Assembly (NCBI GenBank): GCA_930990965.1
Contig: CAKNRQ010000003.1
Location: 52,268 to 116,267 of the forward strand
DNA: 64,000 nt
Reading direction: 5' to 3'
From: an uncultured Clostridia bacterium
GTDB lineage: Bacteria; Bacillota; Clostridia; Oscillospirales; Oscillospiraceae
Shown: positions 46,277-54,654 of the stretch, one piece after another
Layout of the letters: the number at the start of each line of letters is the position of its first letter
Position numbering within the stretch: the first letter of the stretch is position 1
The notes under the pieces: generated by a model
What the model saw: the letters and a program-made list of their open reading frames with translations, nothing else
Told to the model about the DNA's origin: nothing
Databases searched by the model: none
Made by a program: the position numbers and the translations under genes

Positions 46277-46458
46277 ATAAAAACACCTTTCCAGATCGGG
46301 GCTACCCGCGGCTGCGGGGACCTCTTTTGTCCGGGCCTCCACTTTGTGCGGCTGCCGGGCATGCTAAAGACGATATATTGTTGCCGGCGGGCAGGGCCGC
46401 CCGGCCAGTGGTTATGAACGCACCGCTAACATTATTTTGTCCGCAATGAGGCTATACT
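46277..46458 (-). other. Long GC-rich leader of the second murA operon
   Basis: About 185 transcribed bases before murA with several GC-rich inverted segments (for example around 46390-46415). No ORF with a good ribosome-binding site and no riboswitch class I recognise. Confidence 0.4.
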
Positions 46459-46495
46459 AACAATGTATTTTAACACATTGTTCACGAATATTCAA
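46459..46495 (-). promoter_or_regulatory. Promoter of the second murA operon with overlapping inverted repeat
   Basis: Minus-strand TTGAAT (46495-46490), 17-base spacer, TAAAAT (46472-46467). A perfect 8-bp inverted repeat (46459-46466 with 46475-46482, spacer 8) is centred on the -10 box, well placed for an operator; alternatively it is a weak terminator for yycI. Confidence 0.6.
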
Positions 46496-46531
46496 GTAAT
46501 GCTTTCCAGGGCATCTGATACAGCGCATTTT

Positions 46532-47362
46532 TCAGCTCACCGGCTCTTCGAGGCCGGTCATGGCGTTTATATAGAACTCGCCCGTGTCGGTCTCAATACG
46601 CCATATCGGCACAAGCTCTCCCTCTCCGGCAGCGTTTGCCGTCATGCTGTAGCACAGTTCCAGGGCGTTGAGACTTGAGCATATGCGCCCGCGGTCCAGC
46701 ACTATTTGCAAGAATCTCATAAGCACGGTCGGGACGTCTATTGAGCTAGCGCGCTGGCCCTGTGTGGCGTTGTCGAGCAGGCGCGTACCGTACACGCCCA
46801 GGAGCTCGCCTCCTGCGAAGGTAAAGCTCAGGGTGCAGTTCACAACCCGCACCCCGTTGCAGGAGCAGCACAACTCAAGCGTGCCCTCCAGAGTTTCTGC
46901 GTCAACGTTGTTGCTCACGGGCTCCCGCACGGTGTCGAGTCCCAGCTCGCGGGCGAAACTGCGCGCGGCCTCCACAGGGTCCGTAGCCGTGTACTCACCT
47001 GCGTGCAGGTTCATCTCCACACTGCCGGTGCCACGGAAGCTTGCCTCGCCGCGCGGGCCGAAGTAGAGCAGGATATTGCCGCCCTGGTCGCGTACGGAGA
47101 CGCTGCCAAGCACGTTTGCCGCCATGCGCTCTTCCAGCTGGGTATCTCGCGTCACAAGCATGGACACTATCTGCCGCTCTGAGAGGTCCACGTCCTCGGC
47201 AACGGTTATGCCGTTTTGCGCCAGGATGGCCACGGCGCCTTCGACGGCGCTCGAGTCCATTGACTTCTCCCTCACAGTGTCGGCGGCAAATACGCTCAGC
47301 AGCACAGTGTTTACTATGAGCAGCACCACTATTATGAAGTTTTTGACTTTAATCGAATCCAT
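46532..47362 (-). CDS. yycI: YycI-like regulatory protein of WalRK
   Basis: 276 residues: short cytosolic start, one membrane helix (about residues 7-28, FIIVVLLIVNTVLLSVFAA) and an extracytoplasmic domain with cystatin-like beta strands. YycI and YycH form a membrane complex that tunes WalK activity. It follows yycH by two bases, ending the wal operon. Identification rests on topology, size and position more than on strong motifs. Confidence 0.8.
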   Translation of the reverse strand: MDSIKVKNFIIVVLLIVNTVLLSVFAADTVREKSMDSSAVEGAVAILAQNGITVAEDVDLSERQIVSMLVTRDTQLEERMAANVLGSVSVRDQGGNILLYFGPRGEASFRGTGSVEMNLHAGEYTATDPVEAARSFARELGLDTVREPVSNNVDAETLEGTLELCCSCNGVRVVNCTLSFTFAGGELLGVYGTRLLDNATQGQRASSIDVPTVLMRFLQIVLDRGRICSSLNALELCYSMTANAAGEGELVPIWRIETDTGEFYINAMTGLEEPVS

Positions 47363-47364
47363 AA

Positions 47365-48660
47365 TTACTCAACAAGCCATTCGGCGCTCACTGTACCGTT
47401 TGTGTCCACGTATGCCAAGCGGGGTGAACCGCCGCCGTCAGCCTGCACAAGCGCTGCGGCCAGTTCAGCCGGAAGCGGGTGCTCCATCACGCCGGTAAAG
47501 CTGTAACTGCGGAAAATTATCTGTGCGCCTGTTACCACCGCACCGGTGAGACGAAACTCGGCTGCGCACTCGTGCGAACGTATTACGACTGGCAGCCCGT
47601 CCACTGCATAATCGTATCTCAGTGTCCACTCGCCCGTTGAAGAGTCCATCATTATATAACTCAGCCTGAGCTGGGCCACTCCGTTCTCCAGCCCGACGGT
47701 GTTTTCAAGTATGTTTCGTGTTATGTCAACTGCATCCACCGGGGAGATTGTGATTAGCTCATTGAAATCCGAGCGGTTTGTGTATCTGAGCGTGCCGTCC
47801 GCGCCAAGGCGCAAGGTGACGTTTCCTTCGAGGTACACGTCAGTGCCGTCGGCCTCGGTGTAGTCCTGCGCCAGACTCGAGTTCAATCCGAAAGCTTCCA
47901 TGAGTCGGTCGGCTTCACCCTGGTCCAGGGAGTTTTCACCAGCCATGGTACGAAGCTCTATGTCGCCCGAGGTTATGACGCAATAGGGATCCACGAGGTC
48001 AAGACCCTCGGCTTCAAAGGCGAACTGGGCGTCGTTCGGCGTGCTCTCGCGCACACGGGTGTAGAGGCTGGTATAGCTTAGCTCCGTGGTGCAGCGGTAT
48101 ATGGTTCCGTTGCGGCCGTGTATGTAGTAGAGCGCGACCTCTTCGTCCTGCAACGAGAGGCAGAGCCTGCGCGCGGTGTGTACCGCGGCGCCGCCGTTCA
48201 TTTCCGAGCCCAACCAGATAGCCAGGGACGAGAGCTGGTAGTCGGCGTAGTAGTCGAAGTACACTCCCCTGCCGCTGATTGCGCTCTTCCACTCGTCCTC
48301 GCTCACCACCTCCGGCTCGCCAGCCGAGCCAAGCGCCTCGGCGAGCGCCGCAGAAAAGCGCGAGTAGTACTCTTCAAGCGTCCGGCCGTCGTACATGGCG
48401 GCGCTGTGCAGCTCATCTTCAGGCGTCACCACGACACACATCGGTTCAGCAGCCGCGGAGTAGTCCCTGTAGGCGCCGTCGTCACTGTGGGCTATGCCCC
48501 TGTAGCCGCTTATACTGCTGTCCAGGCCAAGCCCGGCACGGCCTCCTGCCAGGAGTATGCCGCTCACGAGCAGCAGGACTATGACAAGGTTTTGCAGGCG
48601 TCCGATGGCCTTGCGACTGTCCTTGATGTGCGGGAGCCGCAGCCAGGAGGGCCTACGCAT
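47365..48660 (-). CDS. yycH: YycH-like regulatory protein of WalRK
   Basis: 431 residues: arginine-rich cytosolic start, one membrane helix (about 24-43, LVIVLLLVSGILLAGG), then a large extracytoplasmic part. YycH partners YycI in controlling WalK. It overlaps the walK stop by eight bases. Length and domain layout agree with YycH; sequence identity in this family is low. Confidence 0.8.
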   Translation of the reverse strand: MRRPSWLRLPHIKDSRKAIGRLQNLVIVLLLVSGILLAGGRAGLGLDSSISGYRGIAHSDDGAYRDYSAAAEPMCVVVTPEDELHSAAMYDGRTLEEYYSRFSAALAEALGSAGEPEVVSEDEWKSAISGRGVYFDYYADYQLSSLAIWLGSEMNGGAAVHTARRLCLSLQDEEVALYYIHGRNGTIYRCTTELSYTSLYTRVRESTPNDAQFAFEAEGLDLVDPYCVITSGDIELRTMAGENSLDQGEADRLMEAFGLNSSLAQDYTEADGTDVYLEGNVTLRLGADGTLRYTNRSDFNELITISPVDAVDITRNILENTVGLENGVAQLRLSYIMMDSSTGEWTLRYDYAVDGLPVVIRSHECAAEFRLTGAVVTGAQIIFRSYSFTGVMEHPLPAELAAALVQADGGGSPRLAYVDTNGTVSAEWLVE

Positions 48661-50092
48661 CCTGCGGCCCCTCCACAGGCAGCCAGACAGTTATAGTGGT
48701 GCCGTGGCCCATGCGGCTCTTGAGGTCGATGCGGCCGCCGTGGCGCACGACTATCTCCTGGGCAATCGACAGGCCCAGGCCGGTGCCGCCGCTCTCGCGG
48801 GAGCGGGCCTTGTCCACGCGGTAGAAGCGGTCAAAGACCTTCTGTGTGTCCTCTTTCGGGATGCCTATGCCGTTGTCCTTGACGGAACACCAGACTTCGC
48901 CGCCGCGCACGCCGGCTTTTATGGTGATACGCCCGCCGTCTTTCGTGTACTTTATGGCGTTGGAAACCATGTTCATAAGAACCTGCTCAACCCTGGCCTT
49001 GTCGCCGCGTATGCGCGGTATGCCGGGCTCGAGCTCGATTATGAACACGTGGCCGTGGGCCTGGGCTTCCATGCGCACGGCGTTATAGACGTCACGCACC
49101 GAGGTCTCGAAGCTGAAATAGTCGAACGAGAACTCGAAGCTGCCCGCATCGAAGCGGGAGAGAGTGAGCAGGTCCTGGACTATCTTGGTCATGCGGTCGG
49201 ACTCGTTGAGTATGACGTTCAGGAAGCGCTCGCGCGTATCTGCCGGCATATCCGGGTCCGCTGCCAAAGTCTCGGCGTAGCTCTTGACGCCGGTGATAGG
49301 CGTGCGCAGCTCGTGGGAGACGTTGGCGACAAACTCACGGCGCATCTGCTCGCTGCGCTTAAGGTCGTCGAGCGTCTCTTCGAGTTGGAGGGCCATGTCG
49401 TTAAACGTGCGCGTGAGGACGCCTATCTCGTCTTTGGACGAGTTCTCCACCTTGTCCGTGAAGTCGCCGGAGGCGACCTTCTCCGCGGCGTGGGTGAGCT
49501 CCTGTATGGGCGCTATCATGGTTTTGGCCAGCAACAGGCTCAGGAATACAGATATGACAAGGCCGACGGCCAGCGCCTCGACAATTATCAGCAGCAGTTG
49601 GTCGTTCAAGCTGCGCATAGTCTCGCGGTCGTCAATTATATAGATGATATAGTCCTGGTCGCCGCCCTCGAGCGGTAGGGCTATGTCCATGTAGTCGGCG
49701 TTGGGGTCGCTCGCGTCTCCGTTCTCGCCCGCCAGGGCAGAGATTATGTTCGGCGTTATCTCCACGCCGTACTCCGGCGTCACGCTGCCCGCCAGCCACT
49801 CGCCGGTTTCGCCGGAGAGTATGTGGTAGTTTCTCGTGCCCCGGTCTATGCCTAGAAGGCCCGCATTGGCGCCGAGCACTTCGTTCATGTACTCAGGGTC
49901 GTCATCCTGTGCCGCCGCACGCAAGGTGCTCGCCAGCTCCTGGTCGGAGAAAACCTCGGCCATGCTGTCGTAGAAGTCGTTCAGGTAGAAGCTGCGCACC
50001 CCACGGGTCAGAAACACTCCCGCGACAAGCATGAGGGCTATAATGAGGAACAGGATTATGAGCACAAGCTTTGTGTAAAGGCTCCGGTTCAT
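48653..50092 (-). CDS. walK: Sensor histidine kinase WalK-like
   Basis: 479 residues. Two membrane helices (about 8-30 and 165-188) enclose an extracytoplasmic sensor of about 135 residues; then HAMP (190-243), HisKA with His260 in NVSHELRTP, and the HATPase domain with NAIKYT, DNGIGIP and GGTGLGLS. Unlike Bacillus WalK there is no room for a PAS domain between HAMP and HisKA, so cytosolic sensing is probably reduced. It controls wall hydrolases with WalR. Confidence 0.9.
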   Translation of the reverse strand: MNRSLYTKLVLIILFLIIALMLVAGVFLTRGVRSFYLNDFYDSMAEVFSDQELASTLRAAAQDDDPEYMNEVLGANAGLLGIDRGTRNYHILSGETGEWLAGSVTPEYGVEITPNIISALAGENGDASDPNADYMDIALPLEGGDQDYIIYIIDDRETMRSLNDQLLLIIVEALAVGLVISVFLSLLLAKTMIAPIQELTHAAEKVASGDFTDKVENSSKDEIGVLTRTFNDMALQLEETLDDLKRSEQMRREFVANVSHELRTPITGVKSYAETLAADPDMPADTRERFLNVILNESDRMTKIVQDLLTLSRFDAGSFEFSFDYFSFETSVRDVYNAVRMEAQAHGHVFIIELEPGIPRIRGDKARVEQVLMNMVSNAIKYTKDGGRITIKAGVRGGEVWCSVKDNGIGIPKEDTQKVFDRFYRVDKARSRESGGTGLGLSIAQEIVVRHGGRIDLKSRMGHGTTITVWLPVEGPQDA

Positions 50093-50102
50093 ATCCTCTC
50101 CC

Positions 50103-50801
50103 TCAGTCGGCGAAGTAATATCCCGCGCCGCGTTTGGTCATCACGTACTGCGGCTCGGACGGGTTATCCTCAATTTTCTCGCGCAGGCGGCGCACGGCAA
50201 CGTCCACGGCGCGCAGGTCGCCGAAGTAGTCATACTGCCACACTGCGGCCATGAGCTCCTCGCGGCTGACAACCTTGCCGGGGTTCTCGGCGAGATACTT
50301 TATGAGCTCGTACTCACGCTGTGTGAGTTCAAGCTCCTTGCCGCCGCGGCTGACGCTGCGCCGGGCGCGGTCTATAACCAGGTCACGCGCTCTGAGCACG
50401 TCCTCCGGCTCTCCCGGCTGCTGAGGCAGCATGCTCGCGGCGCGGCGCATGTTGGTGCGCACACGTGCTATCAGCTCGCGCATGGAAAACGGCTTCGTGA
50501 TATAGTCGTCGGCGCCCAGCTCGAGGCCGAAGACCTTGTCGGTCTCCTCCTCGCGCGCGGTTATCATGATTATGGGCACGTTGTTGCCCTCGGCGCGCAG
50601 GGTGCGGCAGACCTCGAAGCCGTCCATACCCGGCAGCATTACGTCGAGCAGTATCACGTCCGGGTCCTCGCTGCGTGCAAGGCTCAGACCGTCAAGCCCG
50701 TCATAGGCGCAGATGCAGCGGGTACCATCTTTTTCAAGGTTGTATTTGAGTATGTCAACAATGGAACGTTCGTCGTCAACTATCAGGATTTTTCTCTCCA
50801 T
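50103..50801 (-). CDS. walR: Response regulator WalR
   Basis: 232 residues: receiver domain with acidic pocket (Asp9, Asp10), phosphoacceptor Asp53 (LLDVMLPG) and Lys in TKPFSM, then an OmpR/PhoB winged helix with REYELIKYLAENPGKVVSREEL and VDVAVRRLREKIEDNP. It regulates cell-wall metabolism genes. GGAGGAAGAGGG precedes the ATG, which lies inside the end of the NUDIX gene (19-base overlap). Confidence 0.95.
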   Translation of the reverse strand: MERKILIVDDERSIVDILKYNLEKDGTRCICAYDGLDGLSLARSEDPDVILLDVMLPGMDGFEVCRTLRAEGNNVPIIMITAREEETDKVFGLELGADDYITKPFSMRELIARVRTNMRRAASMLPQQPGEPEDVLRARDLVIDRARRSVSRGGKELELTQREYELIKYLAENPGKVVSREELMAAVWQYDYFGDLRAVDVAVRRLREKIEDNPSEPQYVMTKRGAGYYFAD

Positions 50802-51337
50802 CCCTCTTCCTCCAGGAAACGCCGCGCTTTGAGTACGGCTATGATGGTCTTTGCGTCGTCTATCTCGCCTGCCATAACCATGTTCACCAGCGTGTCAAGC
50901 GAGTGCTTTTCTACGTTCAAAAATTCTCCTGCGTCCGGGTGCGCGTCGCCCTGCTTGAGGTCGAGGGCCAGATAGATGTGCAGCACCTCGGTTGAGAACC
51001 CGGGCGAAGTGCAGCACTCACCCAGATATACCATGCGTCCGGCTCTCAGCCCCGTCTCCTCTTCAAGTTCGCGCTCTGCCGCCGGAAGCGGCTTCTCGCC
51101 CACTTCAAGCTTCCCCGCCGGGGCCTCAAGCATCTCGCGGCCGAAGGGATATCGGAACTGGCGCACGCACCAGGTAGTGCCGTCCTCTTCTACGGGCAAT
51201 ATCGTCACACCGCCGGGGTGCTCCACGACCTCGCGCTTCACCACGCTGCCGTCAATGAGCTCGGCCCTGTCCAGGTGCACATTCACAATGACGCCGCGAT
51301 ACAGCGTCTCTCCGTCTATTCTCTTCTCAACAGCCAT
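50783..51337 (-). CDS. NUDIX hydrolase (ADP-ribose pyrophosphatase-like)
   Basis: 184 residues. The Nudix box GKLEVGEKPLPAAERELEEETG (G-x5-E-x7-REUxEE, about residues 72-93) is complete. N-terminal beta strands (TLYRGVIVNVHLDRAELIDG) and VEHPGGVTILPV are typical of ADP-ribose pyrophosphatases of the NudF type. The ATG at 51337 has GGGAGGT upstream. First gene of the wal operon here. Confidence 0.9.
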   Translation of the reverse strand: MAVEKRIDGETLYRGVIVNVHLDRAELIDGSVVKREVVEHPGGVTILPVEEDGTTWCVRQFRYPFGREMLEAPAGKLEVGEKPLPAAERELEEETGLRAGRMVYLGECCTSPGFSTEVLHIYLALDLKQGDAHPDAGEFLNVEKHSLDTLVNMVMAGEIDDAKTIIAVLKARRFLEEEGWREKS

Positions 51338-51487
51338 ATAATTTAACCTCCCGGCCCGTCCGGCTGAACGCAGCGGACGGCGCCGCATACATATTACCAT
51401 AAATGAGACGACAATTCCATACCCCAGCGCAAAAAGCTGAAACACAAATGTAATCTTGCCCCGGTTTATTTTTCCCTCAAGGTGTGT

Positions 51488-51516
51488 TATACTTTATCGA
51501 GTTCATTTTTGGAGGT
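51488..51516 (+). promoter_or_regulatory. smpB -10 box and ribosome-binding site
   Basis: TATACT at 51488-51493 is a good -10; the -35 (TTTATT 17 bases earlier) is weak. GGAGGT at 51511-51516 sits eight bases before the TTG start and decides it. Confidence 0.55.
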
Positions 51517-51524
51517 AAGAAACT

Positions 51525-51989
51525 TTGGCGCGTGCGCAGGGCATAAAGCAAATAGCGCAAAACCGCAAGGCGTTCCACGACTACTTCGTGCTCGAGCGCT
51601 ATGAGGCGGGCATAGAGCTCTTTGGCACTGAGGTCAAAAGCATACGCGCCGGCACGGTCAACCTCAAGGACTCCTTCTGCACGATCAAGGACGGCGAGCT
51701 CTTTGCCAGAGGGCTACATATAAGTCCCTACGAGAAGGGCAACATCTTCAACCGTGACCCCATGCGGCCAAAGCGCCTGCTGATGCACAAGCGCGAGATC
51801 CGCAAGCTCAACGCCCGCGTCATGCAGGACGGCGTGGCGCTCATCCCGCTCTCGCTCTATTTCAAGGACGGTCGGGTAAAGCTTGAGCTGGGACTGTGCA
51901 AAGGCAAAAAGCTCCACGACAAGCGCGACGCCGAGGCCGAGCGCAGCGCGAAGCGCGACATGGATCGCGCCATGCGCGAACGATACTAA
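51525..51989 (+). CDS. smpB: SsrA-binding protein SmpB
   Basis: 154 residues from a TTG codon. SmpB binds the tRNA-like domain of tmRNA and carries it to stalled ribosomes. Motifs: [34 protein letters not shown] (N-terminal beta barrel) and the basic C-terminal tail [23 protein letters not shown] that enters the mRNA channel. Its RNA partner is encoded 2.1 kb downstream on the same strand. Confidence 0.97.
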   Translation: MARAQGIKQIAQNRKAFHDYFVLERYEAGIELFGTEVKSIRAGTVNLKDSFCTIKDGELFARGLHISPYEKGNIFNRDPMRPKRLLMHKREIRKLNARVMQDGVALIPLSLYFKDGRVKLELGLCKGKKLHDKRDAEAERSAKRDMDRAMRERY

Positions 51990-52009
51990 TTTTCAAGGAG
52001 GCGTCTGAT

Positions 52010-53221
52010 GTGAAAAGGCTCATTCCCCTTATCCTCATATTCGCACTCGCACTCACCCTGGGCATCTCCGCTTACGCATCAGATGCAAGCCTTACGGATG
52101 TTAACCCCGGCGACTGGTACTACGATGAAGTCAGCGAAATGGTATCCACCGGATATATAGACGGCTACGAGGACGGCACCTTCAAGCCGGACCGCACCGT
52201 CACCGTGGCCGAGTTCATAACTATGGCCACGCGCATGGCAGGTGCTGAGACCGGCAGCGCTGCAGAGCACTGGGCCGGTATACAGATGGACAACGCCTAC
52301 CGCTCCGGCTGGATAAGTGAGGAAGACGTGACGCGGGGTGTATACGACATACCCGTGACACGTGAACTCGCCTGCAAAGTTATCGCATCCACGCTCGGGC
52401 TCGGCTATCCGGCCGGCACGGTGCTTCCCTTCACTGACTCAGATGAAATCGGCGAAGCCTACTCCGGCAGCGTTATGGCGCTCTACGCAAGCGGGCTGCT
52501 CGACGGTTACGAAGACGGCACCTTGCGTCCCGGCGACACTCTGACGCGCGCTCAGGCCGCAGTCCTGCTCTACCGGGCCAGCCATGCAAATGATGAACCC
52601 GAGACAGAGCAAACTGAGCCCTCCATCACTGCGGCCGGTTACACATCCGAGGATATTATCAACTATTTCTGTGACGTGGCGCTGGGCGCAGAATACGGGG
52701 ACTCTGTAGACAATGTCATAAAGTGGACTGAGCCCATATACTACAGCATTGAGGGCGAAGCCACTGAAACAGACCTTCAGCAGTTCACCAGCCTGGTTGC
52801 AGCGCTCAACCGCATTCCGGGAATACCCGGCATATATGAAGCAGCAGAGGACCAAGAGCCCAATCTCAGCGTGCATTTCGTAAGCACCGACACAATGGTC
52901 TCTGTCTGCGGAGAGGCATATAACGGTTATGTGAACATTTGGTGGTCGGATTACGTCATAAACCGCGGTGAAATCTACTATAACACAGATATCGAGCAGA
53001 GTCTGCGTACCGGCGTCATAGCCGAGGAACTCTGCCAGGGTCTCGGCCTGTTGACGGACACTTACGACCACCCGGAAAGTATTTTTTATCAGTACCACAC
53101 CGACGCATCCTGGCCAACCACCCTTGACTGGGCTATAATACAGTTGCTCTACAGCGAAGAGATAACCCCCGGTATGGACGAGAGCACCGTGAGAACAGCG
53201 GCGTCTGCGCTGGTCGGATAA
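52010..53221 (+). CDS. Secreted SLH-domain protein with DUF2927-like C-terminal domain
   Basis: 403 residues from GTG at 52010 (AAGGAGG upstream). A signal peptide (KRLIPLILIFALALTLGISAYA) is followed by three SLH-type repeats (about 27-75, 83-135 and 143-195; NPGDWYYDEV, GYEDGTFKPDRTVT, GYEDGTLRPGDTLT), which anchor proteins to secondary cell-wall polymer. The remaining 200 residues resemble DUF2927: FCDVALGAEYGDSVDNVIKW at its start and AEELCQGLGLLTDTYDHPESIF near the end, reminiscent of a degenerate zincin helix (EExxQ instead of HExxH). Catalysis is doubtful. It is an exported surface protein of unknown function. Confidence 0.8.
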   Translation: MKRLIPLILIFALALTLGISAYASDASLTDVNPGDWYYDEVSEMVSTGYIDGYEDGTFKPDRTVTVAEFITMATRMAGAETGSAAEHWAGIQMDNAYRSGWISEEDVTRGVYDIPVTRELACKVIASTLGLGYPAGTVLPFTDSDEIGEAYSGSVMALYASGLLDGYEDGTLRPGDTLTRAQAAVLLYRASHANDEPETEQTEPSITAAGYTSEDIINYFCDVALGAEYGDSVDNVIKWTEPIYYSIEGEATETDLQQFTSLVAALNRIPGIPGIYEAAEDQEPNLSVHFVSTDTMVSVCGEAYNGYVNIWWSDYVINRGEIYYNTDIEQSLRTGVIAEELCQGLGLLTDTYDHPESIFYQYHTDASWPTTLDWAIIQLLYSEEITPGMDESTVRTAASALVG

Positions 53222-53246
53222 ACACATAAGAAAGGACGAATGCCAC

Positions 53247-53768
53247 ATGCCCAATCCCGTAGTAACCATTGAAATGGAAAACGGCGGCGTCATCAAAGCC
53301 GAACTCTATCCCGAGATAGCGCCCAACACTGTCAACAACTTCCTCAGCCTTGTGAAGAGCGGTTTTTACGACGGACTCATCTTCCACCGCGTAATCCCCG
53401 GCTTTATGATCCAGGGCGGCGACCCTCTGGGCGTTGGCACCGGCGGCCCGGGTTACCGCATCCGCGGCGAGTTCAAGCACAACGGTTTCAGCAAGAACAA
53501 CCTGCGTCATGACCGCGGTGTGCTGAGCATGGCCCGCAGCATGATGCCTGATACGGCCGGCAGCCAGTTCTTCATCATGCACGAGAAGGCCCCTCACCTT
53601 GACGGCGAGTACGCCGCTTTCGGCAAGGTCATCGAGGGCATGGACGTAGTCGATGCTATAGCCAACACTCCCACTGATTACAACGACAAGCCCCGTGCCG
53701 AGCAGAAGATGAAGAAGGTCACAGCCGAAACCTTCGGTGTGGACTATCCCGAGCCGCAGAAGCTCTGA
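53247..53768 (+). CDS. Cyclophilin-type peptidyl-prolyl isomerase
   Basis: 173 residues, a single cyclophilin domain without signal peptide, so cytosolic. The active-site segment FHRVIPGFMIQGGDPLG supplies the catalytic Arg and the Phe-Met-Gln triad, and MARSMMPDTAGSQFFIMH the second half of the pocket. It helps fold proline-containing proteins. AAGGAC upstream of ATG at 53247; separated from the SLH gene by 25 bases. Confidence 0.95.
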   Translation: MPNPVVTIEMENGGVIKAELYPEIAPNTVNNFLSLVKSGFYDGLIFHRVIPGFMIQGGDPLGVGTGGPGYRIRGEFKHNGFSKNNLRHDRGVLSMARSMMPDTAGSQFFIMHEKAPHLDGEYAAFGKVIEGMDVVDAIANTPTDYNDKPRAEQKMKKVTAETFGVDYPEPQKL

Positions 53769-53786
53769 GATAATAAACATGTAGAT

Positions 53787-53823
53787 AAAGGGTGTGCCCA
53801 TCTCAACCGGCCTCCACCCTTTT
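53787..53823 (+). terminator. Terminator after the cyclophilin gene
   Basis: AAAGGGTG (53787-53794) pairs with CACCCTTT (53815-53822), with an inner GCC/GGC pair, followed by TCTAAATAAA. Nineteen bases after the stop codon. Confidence 0.6.
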
Positions 53824-53864
53824 CTAAATAAACAGGTTCTTATTTACACCCAGCCCTAAAATGG

Positions 53865-54063
53865 CATGGAGCGTGACGGAATGACCGAGCTTTCCCACTT
53901 GCAGGAAAGCGAAGGATATGCAGTCCGCACCAATCCTGCGTGCTTTACAAATTGAAAGCCTCCGGCTTTCAATTTGAGAGGAGGCGCAGCGGAGCGAGCG
54001 CAGTTTTCGGCAACAGCCGTAGGCTCTTGCCGGAAACGAAGACGAGCGCAGCTTGCGCCGACG
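53865..54063. repeat. Hairpin-rich intergenic element upstream of ssrA
   Basis: About 200 bases with at least four separate stem-loops: 53889-53910 (7 bp), 53949-53975 (perfect 12 bp with TCC loop), 54004-54036 (10 bp with one G-T) and 54046-54058 (5 bp). It codes for nothing with a ribosome-binding site. The density of stems and its position between genes suggest a dispersed REP-like element or a structured RNA; copies elsewhere in the genome would decide. Confidence 0.5.
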
Positions 54064-54064
54064 A

Positions 54065-54415
54065 GGGGGCGTACTGGTTTCGACGGGGGTGTGGAGATCG
54101 GAATAGCGGGCAGATGCGCCTGACATCTTTAAAACGGGCACCTATAAATTAAAGAACAACGATTCTGAACCTGTTCTTCTCGCTGCCTAAGCAGTGAGCG
54201 TCCCCGCCGGGAGGGCCGCGGCCCGGTAGTGGGGCGTTGATTAGCGGCGAACGTGAGTGCGCAAAGCTTTGAGCGCACCATGCATAATGAAGCTACCAAG
54301 CCCGTGAGTGTGAGTGCCCACGCTCGGGTGAGGGAATGCAAATGACACTCTGCGCCCGGAGAAGTTCCGAAGGAAGCGCTTTCGGACGGGGGTTCGATTC
54401 CCCCCGCCTCCACCA
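54065..54415 (+). ncRNA. ssrA: Transfer-messenger RNA (tmRNA)
   Basis: 351 bases. The 5' end GGGGGCG pairs over seven bases with CGCCTCC before the 3' ACCA, forming the alanine-tRNA-like acceptor; the T-arm reads GGTTCGATTCC. The 5' stretch TACTGGTTTCGACGGGG is the tmRNA signature. The tag frame ends GTTCTTCTCGCTGCC then TAA at 54188-54190, giving a tag ending KNNDSEPVLLAA; the exact resume codon is uncertain but the VLLAA end is a ClpXP/FtsH-type degron. It rescues stalled ribosomes with SmpB. Confidence 0.95.
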
Positions 54416-54418
54416 AAT

Positions 54419-54470
54419 AAGCACCGCAATTTTGATACAATGGGTATCGGGATTGCGGTGCTTTTCTTTT
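54419..54470 (+). terminator. ssrA terminator
   Basis: Perfect 12-bp stem (54419-54430 with 54452-54463) enclosing a smaller GATAC/GTATC stem, followed by TTCTTTT. Confidence 0.85.
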
Positions 54471-54530
54471 ATCGTGCATACACGAGGCCGATGTTGACAT
54501 AACCTAACCTCATACTCGGCCATATAAAAT

Positions 54531-54571
54531 CCCCATTTGCATGGCGCGCAATGCGCACTATGCAAATGGGG
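54531..54571 (-). terminator. Terminator of the glycyl-radical/TRAP operon
   Basis: Perfect 12-bp stem (CCCCATTTGCAT at 54531-54542 with 54560-54571), followed on the minus strand by ATTTTATAT. It lies 84 bases past the DctM stop and faces the ssrA terminator. Confidence 0.75.
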
Positions 54572-54654
54572 TTTATTGAAAAACAGATTCTAATGTTGCC
54601 GCAAGTTAACTTGCCGGCCTATCAATTCAAAACAGCAACGACAGAGGCAGTCGT

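Noticed and set aside
46277..46458. Riboswitch or T-box in the leader of the second murA
   Set aside because: No T-box motif, specifier stem or known aptamer pattern could be recognised; only generic GC-rich stems are present.
53800..53825. GGCCTCCACCC as a partial copy of the ssrA 3' end
   Set aside because: Only about ten bases match and they form part of the cyclophilin terminator; too short for an attachment-site repeat.
54129..54565. Overlapping minus-strand ORFs across the tmRNA
   Set aside because: They run through the tRNA-like and pseudoknot sequence of ssrA. Similar spurious proteins are common in databases over tmRNA genes.
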